From RGIG7213 sp045657205 (GTDB lineage Bacteria > Bacillota > Clostridia > Oscillospirales > CAG-272), in contig JAZOSS010000080.1 in assembly GCA_045657205.1 (NCBI GenBank), positions 1 through 12,471 on the forward strand: DNA of 12,471 bases. The letters run 5' to 3'. Both the position numbers and the translations under genes were made by a program. The notes below the pieces were generated by a model. It saw only the letters and a program-made list of their open reading frames with translations, was not told where the DNA came from and did not search any database. This document shows positions 1 to 5,308 of the stretch, piece after piece (position 1 is the first letter of the stretch; every line of letters begins with the position of its first letter).

Positions 1-315
1 CGTTTCCTCAAGGGTATATTCACCGCATCTTGAGCAAACGTATACGACAATCGTAACCTCATAGCAATACGGTTTTGTTGGGCTAACATGATGCAGAAAA
101 TCTCTTTTTGTTTCTACATATTCGTTTTTGTGACCGAAGAAAGAACACATAAGGCTGTACGGTTCCTCGGATTGTGAAGAGCTGTTTGAATCATCGGTTT
201 GCAAATTCGTATGCGGACAGTCAACCGCAGTATCATCCTGTGCGAAAATGCTTAAAGACAAGGTACTGAGAATAAATGAAAGAGTCATGATCAAAGATAA
301 AAATTTTTTCATCAT
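1..315 (-). CDS. Secreted Cys/His-containing protein, partial (C-terminus beyond window)
   Basis: The reading frame is open from ATG at 315 to the left edge (105 codons visible, no stop). It starts with a signal peptide: MMKK, then a hydrophobic stretch to about residue 25 ending SIFA, with likely cleavage before QDD. The mature part is Ser/Asp/Glu rich, then has spaced cysteines and histidines (C57, H62, H75/H76, C84, C94, C97) including a CSRCGEY motif. This suggests metal binding or disulfides outside the cell. The start ATG overlaps the stop codon of the anti-sigma gene (ATGA), and AAGGG lies 5 nt upstream, so translation is probably coupled; a second ATG at 312 is also possible. Family not recognised. 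Its place as third gene of a sigma/anti-sigma operon suggests it is part of, or a target of, the same envelope response, which is inference. Confidence 0.7.
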   Translation of the reverse strand, partial: MMKKFLSLIMTLSFILSTLSLSIFAQDDTAVDCPHTNLQTDDSNSSSQSEEPYSLMCSFFGHKNEYVETKRDFLHHVSPTKPYCYEVTIVVYVCSRCGEYTLEET

Positions 316-1112
316 ATCATCCCTTCTATTATTTTTATGGCTTCTTCTTTGCTTCTTGCGCTAACCTGGTATCGTGTACCGTTGTATTCGAAAAGGACGG
401 AACACGGCCTACCGTATATGGTGTTATCATAGAACAAACACTTGTATTTTCCAACGTACGTGTCATATTCGTCGTCGAATTTTCCATCTGCAGGTTTCAT
501 TGAAATTCCGAAAAAGGGGACAGGATTTTTAAAAAGATAATCGGCTGTGTCGTCGTCATGAACTAAAAGAAGCGAACGGATCTCCTTGTCTTCGGGTAAA
601 TACGAAGGGTAAAGATAACCGTAATCTGAAAAATATAAAACCTCTTCTATCTGCTCGGGCGGTATATACTCAACGTCGAATAATGTTATAATTTCGTGGT
701 TTTCGTATACGAACTTGTCACCGGGGCCTAACTGTGATATCTGATCCATATATTTTAGCATCAGATTATCTTCCTCACTGTATATTGAAGGAGTCAGCAA
801 AAATACAAATAACAATACCGACAGACAGGCACTTATAGGAACGAAAACGAATTTTTTAAGTCCTTTTTTTAAGGGTAACGGCAGTTTTTTCTGCTCTTTC
901 TGCTTTATTGACGTTATTTTTGCTATACTTTCCTTTACTTCTTCTTCTGACAAAAAGTTTGGTTGCAGTGATTCTATACGGGAAAAACATTTTTCAATCA
1001 GCTGTGCATTGATTTTTCTGGTCGGCTTTTCAAGCTCGGTATTTATTATTATATCAGCTTTCTTTAATTGAAAGTCTGTGTATAGATCTTTACTTGCGTA
1101 AGAGTAAGGCAT
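312..1112 (-). CDS. Membrane anti-sigma factor with DUF4367-like extracellular domain
   Basis: 266 residues. The N-terminal part (about 1-87) is charged and would be cytoplasmic, ending in a Lys-rich stretch (KKGLKK). One transmembrane helix follows at about 88-108, then an extracellular domain of about 155 residues. The C-terminal segment (YNGTRYQVSARSKEEAIKII, about 244-262) resembles the end of DUF4367 domains, which are often joined to sigma-binding regions in Clostridia. The expected role is to hold the ECF sigma factor encoded 19 nt upstream at the membrane until a signal releases it. No zinc-binding anti-sigma motif (HxxxCxxC) is visible, so it is not a ZAS-type protein. The start at 1112 is set by AGGAGG 6 nt before the ATG. 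The stop overlaps the next gene. Family assignment rests on layout and context; the signal is unknown. Confidence 0.8.
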   Translation of the reverse strand: MPYSYASKDLYTDFQLKKADIIINTELEKPTRKINAQLIEKCFSRIESLQPNFLSEEEVKESIAKITSIKQKEQKKLPLPLKKGLKKFVFVPISACLSVLLFVFLLTPSIYSEEDNLMLKYMDQISQLGPGDKFVYENHEIITLFDVEYIPPEQIEEVLYFSDYGYLYPSYLPEDKEIRSLLLVHDDDTADYLFKNPVPFFGISMKPADGKFDDEYDTYVGKYKCLFYDNTIYGRPCSVLFEYNGTRYQVSARSKEEAIKIIEGMI

Positions 1113-1131
1113 CCGTATCCTCCTTTCCTTG

Positions 1132-1677
1132 TTATGGGAATATGAATTTTATGATGTTGAAAACGATATTTTTTAGTGCGTTCAGAGTCTTTTTGAGCTT
1201 TACGGCACTCTTTTTTACTTTGTCTAAGGTTATGTCAAATTCCTTTGCTATATCCGAGTATTTCTTTTTCTGAACGTATATCATATCGTATAAGAGATAT
1301 TCTTCGGGCGAAAGAGAGGACATTATGTAGTCGTATTGCTTTGCTACTTCCTCGTCAACCGTTTCGGGACTTAACGGCATATCCCACGATGCCGCAAAAG
1401 TATATGCGGCGTTACATTCGGATATATCCGTGACGTTGTTGCTTTTTATCACTTCTTTATAATATTCGCTTATCTTGTTTTTGGCTGTTTTGTAAAGCCA
1501 TATCATAAATTGATCTTCCGTTTTGAAAGATAAAGAGCTTCTTTTTTGCCAGAAAACGAGAAACGTATCTTGGGTGATATCACGTGCGCTTTCGGCGTTT
1601 CCGACGGCACGCAGACAAAACGAGTATATTCTGTTGTATTTTTCTTCAATTATTCTAATATAATCAATGTCGCCCAT
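1132..1677 (-). CDS. ECF-type RNA polymerase sigma factor
   Basis: 181 residues, the usual size for a sigma-70 family ECF factor. Region 2 spans about 10-78 and includes the core-binding segment ARDITQDTFLVFWQKR (31-46) followed by the -10 recognition helix region (FMIWLYKTAKNKISEYYK). A variable linker runs to about 115. Region 4 spans about 118-168 (LSPEEYLLYDMIYVQKKKYSDIAKEFDIT, a helix-turn-helix). The protein directs RNA polymerase to alternative promoters in response to an envelope signal; the target genes cannot be told from this window. AAGGGGGAG lies just before the ATG. It is the first gene of a three-gene operon with the anti-sigma factor 19 nt downstream. A sigma-A-like promoter sits about 30 nt upstream; no obvious ECF-type self-promoter (AAC/CGT) was seen. 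Confidence 0.93.
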   Translation of the reverse strand: MGDIDYIRIIEEKYNRIYSFCLRAVGNAESARDITQDTFLVFWQKRSSLSFKTEDQFMIWLYKTAKNKISEYYKEVIKSNNVTDISECNAAYTFAASWDMPLSPETVDEEVAKQYDYIMSSLSPEEYLLYDMIYVQKKKYSDIAKEFDITLDKVKKSAVKLKKTLNALKNIVFNIIKFIFP

Positions 1678-1708
1678 TTTTCTCCCCCTTGTCTTTATTT
1701 ATGGTAAA

Positions 1709-1737
1709 ATTGTAACATATGAAGATAAAAAAATCAA
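1709..1737 (-). promoter_or_regulatory. Sigma-A-type promoter of the ECF sigma operon
   Basis: On the minus strand TTGATT (1732-1737) and TACAAT (1709-1714) are separated by exactly 17 nt. The predicted transcript would start near 1702, giving a leader of about 25 nt before the sigma factor ATG with room for its ribosome binding site. This suggests housekeeping expression of the operon. It is a match to consensus only; the surroundings are AT-rich, where chance matches are more likely. Confidence 0.6.
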
Positions 1738-1992
1738 TATATAAATATAGTTTTTGATTCGAATTTAATTGCTTTATTTTTATTATAAATATGATTGTTA
1801 CCGAAAAACACCACATGACCGCCACCAAAGTTGACGAGATGGGTAAAGGAGTGCACACCGTAAGATAGTGCATATTGCATTTGTAAAGTTTGAATTGTAT
1901 AGCTTTCCTACGCCCGTCCGCACTCCACACCTGCATTGGGCTTGCATATATTTCCTGTGGAAATATATAATTTTTCAAATTTCATTATAACG

Positions 1993-2022
1993 AAAAGAGC
2001 CTTGGATTTCCAAAGCTCTTTT
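1993..2022. terminator. Bidirectional terminator-like hairpin
   Basis: AAAAGAGC (1993-2000) pairs with GCTCTTTT (2015-2022) and TTGGA (2002-2006) with TCCAA (2009-2013), with one C/A mismatch between them and a tiny loop. A T run follows on the plus strand, and the minus-strand arm also ends in TTTT. It would shield the ECF sigma operon from readthrough of the genes to its right. No plus-strand gene that needs it is visible. Confidence 0.55.
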
Positions 2023-2129
2023 TATGTTATAAGGTTAATAGGTGTACAAAAAGATCGCACAGTTATCAAAATTTTATAAGTGAAATTTAACCATGCGTAT
2101 TAATGTGAGATTAAACATTATTTTTTCTT

Positions 2130-2169
2130 TTAATGCGTTGCGTACTTAAAATGACGCAAGCGTCATTAA
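2130..2169. repeat. Overlapping, mutually exclusive inverted repeats
   Basis: A compact perfect hairpin AATGACGC-AA-GCGTCATT occupies 2150-2167. The same right-hand sequence (2154-2169) can instead pair with 2130-2143 (TTAATGCGTTGCGT) as a 14-bp stem with two single-base bulges and a 10-nt loop. The two folds cannot form together. Whether this is regulatory, a decayed terminator or a recombination remnant cannot be decided from the sequence. Confidence 0.5.
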
Positions 2170-2173
2170 ATTC

Positions 2174-2203
2174 AATGTGCCTCGGATTTTTCCGAGGCAC
2201 ATT
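2174..2203. terminator. Strong hairpin, probable original terminator of the pduL/GGGtGRT operon
   Basis: A perfect 13-bp stem, AATGTGCCTCGGA (2174-2186) against TCCGAGGCACATT (2191-2203), with a TTTT loop. AT-rich sequence follows on both sides: ATTTTAATTAAATT on the plus strand and a weaker T-containing tract on the minus strand. It lies 21 nt past the stop codon of the duplicated GGGtGRT end (2224-2226), where a terminator of the intact gene would be expected. That suggests it was separated from the functional gene by the insertion at 2302-3567. Confidence 0.6.
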
Positions 2204-2221
2204 TTAATTAAATTAATCTTT

Positions 2222-2301
2222 AATTATTTGCTTGCTTCTTCGATAGCAACAGCACAAGCAACTGTCATACCAACCATGGGGTTGTTACCTGCGCCGATGA
2301 G
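2222..2301 (-). pseudogene. Duplicated 3' end of the GGGtGRT gene (fragment)
   Basis: These 80 bases match 3568-3647 with a single difference (2257 A against 3603 T). They encode the last 25 residues of the GGGtGRT protein (LIGAGNNPMVGM through EEASK) plus the stop codon at 2224-2226. The match stops abruptly at 2301. The frame stays open for about 20 codons upstream (ending SKKEIVI) but has no ribosome binding site, ATG or resemblance to the rest of the gene, so it is a fragment, not a gene. It is in direct orientation with the intact copy. Confidence 0.9.
2222..2301. repeat. 80-bp direct repeat, left copy
   Basis: Left member of a direct repeat pair (79 of 80 bases identical to 3568-3647) flanking a 1266-bp segment with the RCC1-repeat lipoprotein gene. 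The layout resembles att-type repeats left when an element integrates into the 3' end of a gene and restores it, or a tandem duplication. No integrase is present. Confidence 0.9.
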
Positions 2302-2365
2302 TATAACGATCTCTTTTTTTGAGTCTATATAGTTCCGTGTAAAAATATACAAAATCAAATATGCT

Positions 2366-3397
2366 CTATTTTAAATCTAATATTAGCTCATCATTGTCAT
2401 CATAATTGTTTAAAACTGTGCCATCGGTTTTTATTGCACCAAATATGTTAGGACCTTGACTTAAGGTAACAACATCGGTCCATTCTTTAGTGGACTTAAA
2501 CTCATTATATCCAGTGCATATTATTGTACCATCAGATTTTAAGGCGACTGTTGTTTGATTTCCCGCAGAAACATATACTATTTCCTTCCAGTCAGCAACG
2601 TTAAATTCACCTTTATCACCTTTGTCTTCAAACAATGGGCGACCGCAAGTTACAACTGTACCGTCTGCCTTTAGTCCTGCTACATGCAATCTACCTGCAG
2701 AAAATTGAATAATATCAGTCCAATTTCTAGCTTCGTAAATTTCTTCATATCCCGATTCAACAAGTACTTTTCCATCATTGGTTAAACCAAGAACAATATC
2801 TTTGTTTTCACCGGAAGCAGATATTTGTTTAACATTTGACCAAGAAGATACATCTAAAGCATATTTACCGGTAGACACAACTGTACCATCACTTTTCAAT
2901 CCGTAAATATCATGGTCGGTTGCCTCAATCCATACAATATCTGTAAAGGCTGATAAATTAATGCTCTCCATAAAATATTTATCACCCGTAGCATATACGT
3001 TACCATTGGAATCCAATGCACAAAGTTTATCATATCCCGCAGAAACTTGTACTATGTTTTCCCATTGTGAAACAACGGTGTAATATTCAGCATTACGCGG
3101 ATTGAAATTTTCCAAAAAAACTTTTCCGTCATTTCCTACCGTTGCGCGGTGTTCCAATTCATGTGTTATAAGTTTTGAATATTTAATTGCATTTTCAGTT
3201 GTTATATCCACAGTTATTTTAGGAGTTATTTCGGTATTATTGTTATTATTTTCAGTTGTTATATCCGCAGTTATTTTAGAAGTTGTTTCGGTATTATTGT
3301 TATTATTTTCACTATTAGTATTGCTGTTCTCACAACCGGTCATAACCGTGCATAGCACTGCAAACGCAAGAAATAAAGTTCCGATTTTTTTCAACAT
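2366..3397 (-). CDS. RCC1-repeat (beta-propeller) lipoprotein
   Basis: 343 residues from ATG at 3397, chosen because GGAAGG lies 7 nt upstream and the protein then opens directly with a lipoprotein signal peptide (MLKKIGTLFLAFAVLC, lipobox VMTGC, Cys22). The frame reaches 3424, but that extension runs into a palindrome and would spoil the signal. After Cys22 comes an Asn/Thr-rich linker (about 23-70) made of a duplicated 19-residue unit. From about 83 there are six full repeats of the type W-x-DIV-x-SAG, then LKSDGTVV-x-TG (near 112, 151, 186, 226, 270 and 306), preceded by a half repeat (ATVGNDGKVFLE). This is typical of RCC1/alpha-tubulin suppressor-like propellers. A surface-anchored binding role is likely; the ligand is unknown. 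No promoter stands out. Composition and position suggest acquisition by transfer. Confidence 0.85.
   Translation of the reverse strand: MLKKIGTLFLAFAVLCTVMTGCENSNTNSENNNNNTETTSKITADITTENNNNNTEITPKITVDITTENAIKYSKLITHELEHRATVGNDGKVFLENFNPRNAEYYTVVSQWENIVQVSAGYDKLCALDSNGNVYATGDKYFMESINLSAFTDIVWIEATDHDIYGLKSDGTVVSTGKYALDVSSWSNVKQISASGENKDIVLGLTNDGKVLVESGYEEIYEARNWTDIIQFSAGRLHVAGLKADGTVVTCGRPLFEDKGDKGEFNVADWKEIVYVSAGNQTTVALKSDGTIICTGYNEFKSTKEWTDVVTLSQGPNIFGAIKTDGTVLNNYDDNDELILDLK
3191..3304. repeat. Tandem 57-bp repeat inside the lipoprotein gene
   Basis: Two head-to-tail 57-bp units (3191-3247 and 3248-3304) differ at three positions, and the start of a third unit follows at 3305. Each encodes 19 residues of the Asn/Thr-rich linker between lipid anchor and propeller (ENNNNNTE, then KIT-DITT). 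Whole-codon units mean copy number could change without breaking the frame. Confidence 0.85.
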
Positions 3398-3404
3398 ATA
3401 TTTT

Positions 3405-3410
3405 CCTTCC
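3405..3410 (-). promoter_or_regulatory. Ribosome binding site that sets the lipoprotein start
   Basis: GGAAGG on the minus strand, 7 nt before the ATG at 3397. No comparable site precedes the upstream in-frame start codons at 3424 and 3412. Confidence 0.7.
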
Positions 3411-3418
3411 ATAGTAAC

Positions 3419-3456
3419 AGACACATCATTTTTGAAAACTCAAAAATGATGTGTCT
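3419..3456. repeat. Perfect 17-bp-stem palindrome upstream of the lipoprotein gene
   Basis: The arm at 3419-3435 (AGACACATCATTTTTGA) is exactly complementary to 3440-3456 with loop AAAC. Neither side is followed by a real T run, so it is a poor intrinsic terminator. It lies 8 nt beyond the ribosome binding site of the lipoprotein gene and near the right end of the putative insertion. Possible roles are an mRNA leader hairpin, an operator or a recombination structure. Confidence 0.7.
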
Positions 3457-3567
3457 AACTCTTCTTTATCGAATGTTGTTAAAAAGTTGCTTTACGTTAG
3501 CCATGAACTTCCTTGAAAGCTTTTTCAAAGTTGCTCAAAACTCTTGTAAATGTTTACTTTTTTGTTC

Positions 3568-3647
3568 AATTATTTGCTTGCTTCTTCGATAGCAACAGCA
3601 CATGCAACTGTCATACCAACCATGGGGTTGTTACCTGCGCCGATGAG
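3568..3647. repeat. 80-bp direct repeat, right copy (within the intact gene)
   Basis: This copy forms the 3' end of the intact GGGtGRT gene, including its stop codon at 3570-3572. It pairs with 2222-2301 at a distance of 1346 bp, with one mismatch. Confidence 0.9.
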
Positions 3648-4568
3648 ACCCATCATTTCAACGTGCGCGGGAACGGAGGAAGAACCTGCGAACTGCGCAT
3701 CGCCGTGCATACGTCCCATAGAGTCTGTAAGACCGTAGGAAGCAGGACCTGCAGCCATGTTATCGGGGTGGAGCGTTCTGCCCGTACCGCCGCCTGATGC
3801 AACGGAGAAGTACTTCTTATCGTTTTCGATAGCCCACTTCTTGTACGTACCTGCAACGAGGTGCTGGAATCTTGTGGGGTTCGTTGAGTTACCTGTGATG
3901 GAAACGTCAACAGCTTCCTTCTTCATGATAGCAACGCCTTCGAGAACGTCGTTAGCGCCGTAGCATCTTACCTTGGAACGTTCGCCGTCGGAGTAAGCGA
4001 TCGTGCGCTTAACTGTAAGCTCGTCAGAGTAGAAGTCGTAATCTGTTTCAACGTACGTAAAGCCGTTGATTCTGGAGATGATATATGCGGCATCCTTACC
4101 GAGACCGTTAAGAATAACCTGGAGGGGTTCTTTTCTTACCTTGTTTGCACTTCTTGCAATACCGATAGCACCTTCAGCAGCTGCAAAGGATTCGTGACCT
4201 GCCAAGAAGCAGAAGCACTTTGTTTCTTCGCGCAGAAGCATTGCGCCGAGGTTACCGTGGCCGAGACCAACCTTACGGTTAGCTGCAACGGAACCGGGGA
4301 TACAGAATGCCTGAAGACCGATACCGATAGCTTCAGCAGCATCAGCAGCATTTTTTACTCCCTTTTTGATTGCAACAGCGCAACCGAGTGTATAAGCCCA
4401 AACAGCGTTTTCAAAAGCGATGGGCTGAACGCCTTTAACGATATCTTCAACGTTGATACCCTTAGCAAGGCAGATGTCTCTTGCTTCTTCAAGATCCTTA
4501 ATGCCGTATTCAGCCATGCAAGCTTCGATTCCGGCAATTCTTCTTTCATATCCTTCAAATCTTATCAT
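3570..4568 (-). CDS. GGGtGRT family protein, function unknown
   Basis: 332 residues from the ATG at 4568. This start is preferred over the in-frame ATG at 4583 because GGAGGG lies 7 nt upstream and the protein then begins MIRFEGYERRI, as expected for the family. The naming motif GGGTGRTLHPDN is at about 259-270. The rest is a soluble alpha/beta-looking protein with Gly/Ala-rich segments (LGHGNLGAML, LIGAGNNPMVGM) and several cysteines, including CFC near 118-120. To my knowledge the family has no proven activity. The gene follows immediately after a NifU-like scaffold gene, a pairing that suggests a role with Fe-S clusters or as that protein's partner (inference). Length looks complete. Its 3' end is duplicated at 2222-2301, and its probable terminator now lies about 1.4 kb away. 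Confidence 0.88.
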   Translation of the reverse strand: MIRFEGYERRIAGIEACMAEYGIKDLEEARDICLAKGINVEDIVKGVQPIAFENAVWAYTLGCAVAIKKGVKNAADAAEAIGIGLQAFCIPGSVAANRKVGLGHGNLGAMLLREETKCFCFLAGHESFAAAEGAIGIARSANKVRKEPLQVILNGLGKDAAYIISRINGFTYVETDYDFYSDELTVKRTIAYSDGERSKVRCYGANDVLEGVAIMKKEAVDVSITGNSTNPTRFQHLVAGTYKKWAIENDKKYFSVASGGGTGRTLHPDNMAAGPASYGLTDSMGRMHGDAQFAGSSSVPAHVEMMGLIGAGNNPMVGMTVACAVAIEEASK

Positions 4569-4575
4569 TTGTCTG

Positions 4576-4581
4576 CCCTCC
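4576..4581 (-). promoter_or_regulatory. Ribosome binding site that sets the GGGtGRT start
   Basis: GGAGGG on the minus strand, 7 nt before the ATG at 4568. It lies just after the stop codon of the NifU-like gene and overlaps the rival ATG at 4583, arguing against that longer start. Confidence 0.7.
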
Positions 4582-4582
4582 A

Positions 4583-5284
4583 TTACTGCTTTCTGGGGTT
4601 GATGTATTTAGCCGCACCGTCGTATCTGCCGTAAGTCTTAACGTTCTTTTCGTAAGCTTCTGCGGCATCTGTACCGTTGGAGATGGCTTCCATCATCTTG
4701 CCGAGGTGAACGAACTTGTATCCGCAAACTTCGTCATTTGCGTCAAGTGCGAGGGAAAGTATATAACCTTCTGCCATTTCGAGGTAACGTACGCCCTTTT
4801 CCTTTGTAGCGAAGATCGTACCAACCTGTGAACGGAGACCCTTACCGAGGTCTTCAAGGGAAGCACCTACGGGAAGACCGTTTTCGGAGAAAGCTGTCTG
4901 CGATCTACCGTAAACGAGCTGCTTGAATATTTCGCGCATAGCTACGTTTATAGCATCACAAACGAGGTCTGTGTTAAGAGCTTCGAGAAGTGTCTTGCCC
5001 TGGAGGATTTCAGCCGCCATAGCAGCAGAGTGAGTCATACCGGAGCATCCGAGTGTTTCAACGAGAGCTTCTTCAATGATGCCTTCTTTTACGTTAAGTG
5101 TAAGCTTACACGTACCCTGCTGGGGAGCACACCAGCCGATACCGTGGGAAAGACCGGAAATATCCTTTATTTCATAAACCTTTACCCATTTGCCTTCTTC
5201 GGGAATGGGAGCAGGACCGTGATGAGGGCCTTTAGCCACTTTACACATATGCTGTACTTCATTTGAATACTGTAATTCAGCCAT
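4583..5284 (-). CDS. NifU-like iron-sulfur cluster assembly scaffold protein
   Basis: 233 residues. The central part (about 38-125) resembles the NifU/IscU N-terminal scaffold domain, which builds and hands on Fe-S clusters. Candidate cluster ligands are C52 and C59 (GWCAPQQGTCK), C80 in the hallmark LGCSGMTHSAA segment (78-88) and C109. N- and C-terminal extensions make it longer than IscU/SufU (about 125-150), as expected for the variant paired with GGGtGRT proteins. No cysteine desulfurase gene is in the window, so it may not be the general scaffold. AAAGGAG lies 8 nt before the ATG. It sits 24 nt after pduL, and its stop is directly followed by the ribosome binding site of the GGGtGRT gene. 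Fold assignment is confident; the client is unknown. Confidence 0.82.
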   Translation of the reverse strand: MAELQYSNEVQHMCKVAKGPHHGPAPIPEEGKWVKVYEIKDISGLSHGIGWCAPQQGTCKLTLNVKEGIIEEALVETLGCSGMTHSAAMAAEILQGKTLLEALNTDLVCDAINVAMREIFKQLVYGRSQTAFSENGLPVGASLEDLGKGLRSQVGTIFATKEKGVRYLEMAEGYILSLALDANDEVCGYKFVHLGKMMEAISNGTDAAEAYEKNVKTYGRYDGAAKYINPRKQ

Positions 5285-5308
5285 TTTTATATCTCCTTTA
5301 TAAGGTAA

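Larger units (their letters stand above)
1738..2173. other. Intergenic stretch without a supported gene
   Basis: No reading frame here has a ribosome binding site and a recognisable product. Contents: an AT-rich part (1738-1796); a segment of visibly higher GC (about 1797-1945) of unknown origin; a hairpin at 1946-1968 (10-bp stem, ATATATTTCC/GGAAATATAT, 3-nt loop) followed on the plus strand by a T run; a terminator-like hairpin at 1993-2022; an AT-rich part (2030-2129); and overlapping inverted repeats at 2130-2169. There is no clear plus-strand promoter for a small RNA. Confidence 0.6.
2302..3567. mobile_element. Putative inserted cassette carrying an RCC1-repeat lipoprotein gene
   Basis: This 1266-bp segment lies exactly between two 80-bp direct repeats derived from the GGGtGRT gene end. 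It is visibly more AT-rich than the neighbouring operons and holds one gene, plus a perfect 17-bp-stem palindrome near its right end. It separates the GGGtGRT gene from its likely terminator at 2174-2203. No transposase, integrase or transposon-type terminal inverted repeats were found, so the mechanism is open: a cassette mobilised in trans, or a recombination product. The mobile label is inference from the flanking duplication. Confidence 0.45.

Noticed and set aside
1754..1795. Plus-strand promoter for a small RNA in the intergenic region
   Set aside because: TTGATT and TATAAA-like elements exist, but their spacing is far from 17 nt in AT-rich sequence, so the match is not convincing.
1664..1978. 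104-residue minus-strand reading frame upstream of the sigma gene
   Set aside because: It starts at TTG without a ribosome binding site, runs through a hairpin and the sigma operon promoter, overlaps the sigma start and has no recognisable domain.
2130..2169. Integron attC-like site
   Set aside because: The bulged stem is superficially similar, but the core GTTRRRY/RYYYAAC pair is not present and no integron integrase is in the window.
2222..2365. Short peptide extending upstream from the duplicated GGGtGRT end
   Set aside because: The frame is open for some 20 codons but offers only TTG starts without a ribosome binding site; it is better read as a junction artefact.
3398..3424. Longer lipoprotein start at 3424
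   Set aside because: It would add nine residues in front of an ideal signal peptide and begins inside a palindrome, while a good ribosome binding site serves the ATG at 3397.
3102..3449. 115-residue plus-strand reading frame
   Set aside because: It is antisense to the lipoprotein gene; its Val/Leu-rich look is the complement of the Asn/Thr linker repeat, and it has no ribosome binding site.
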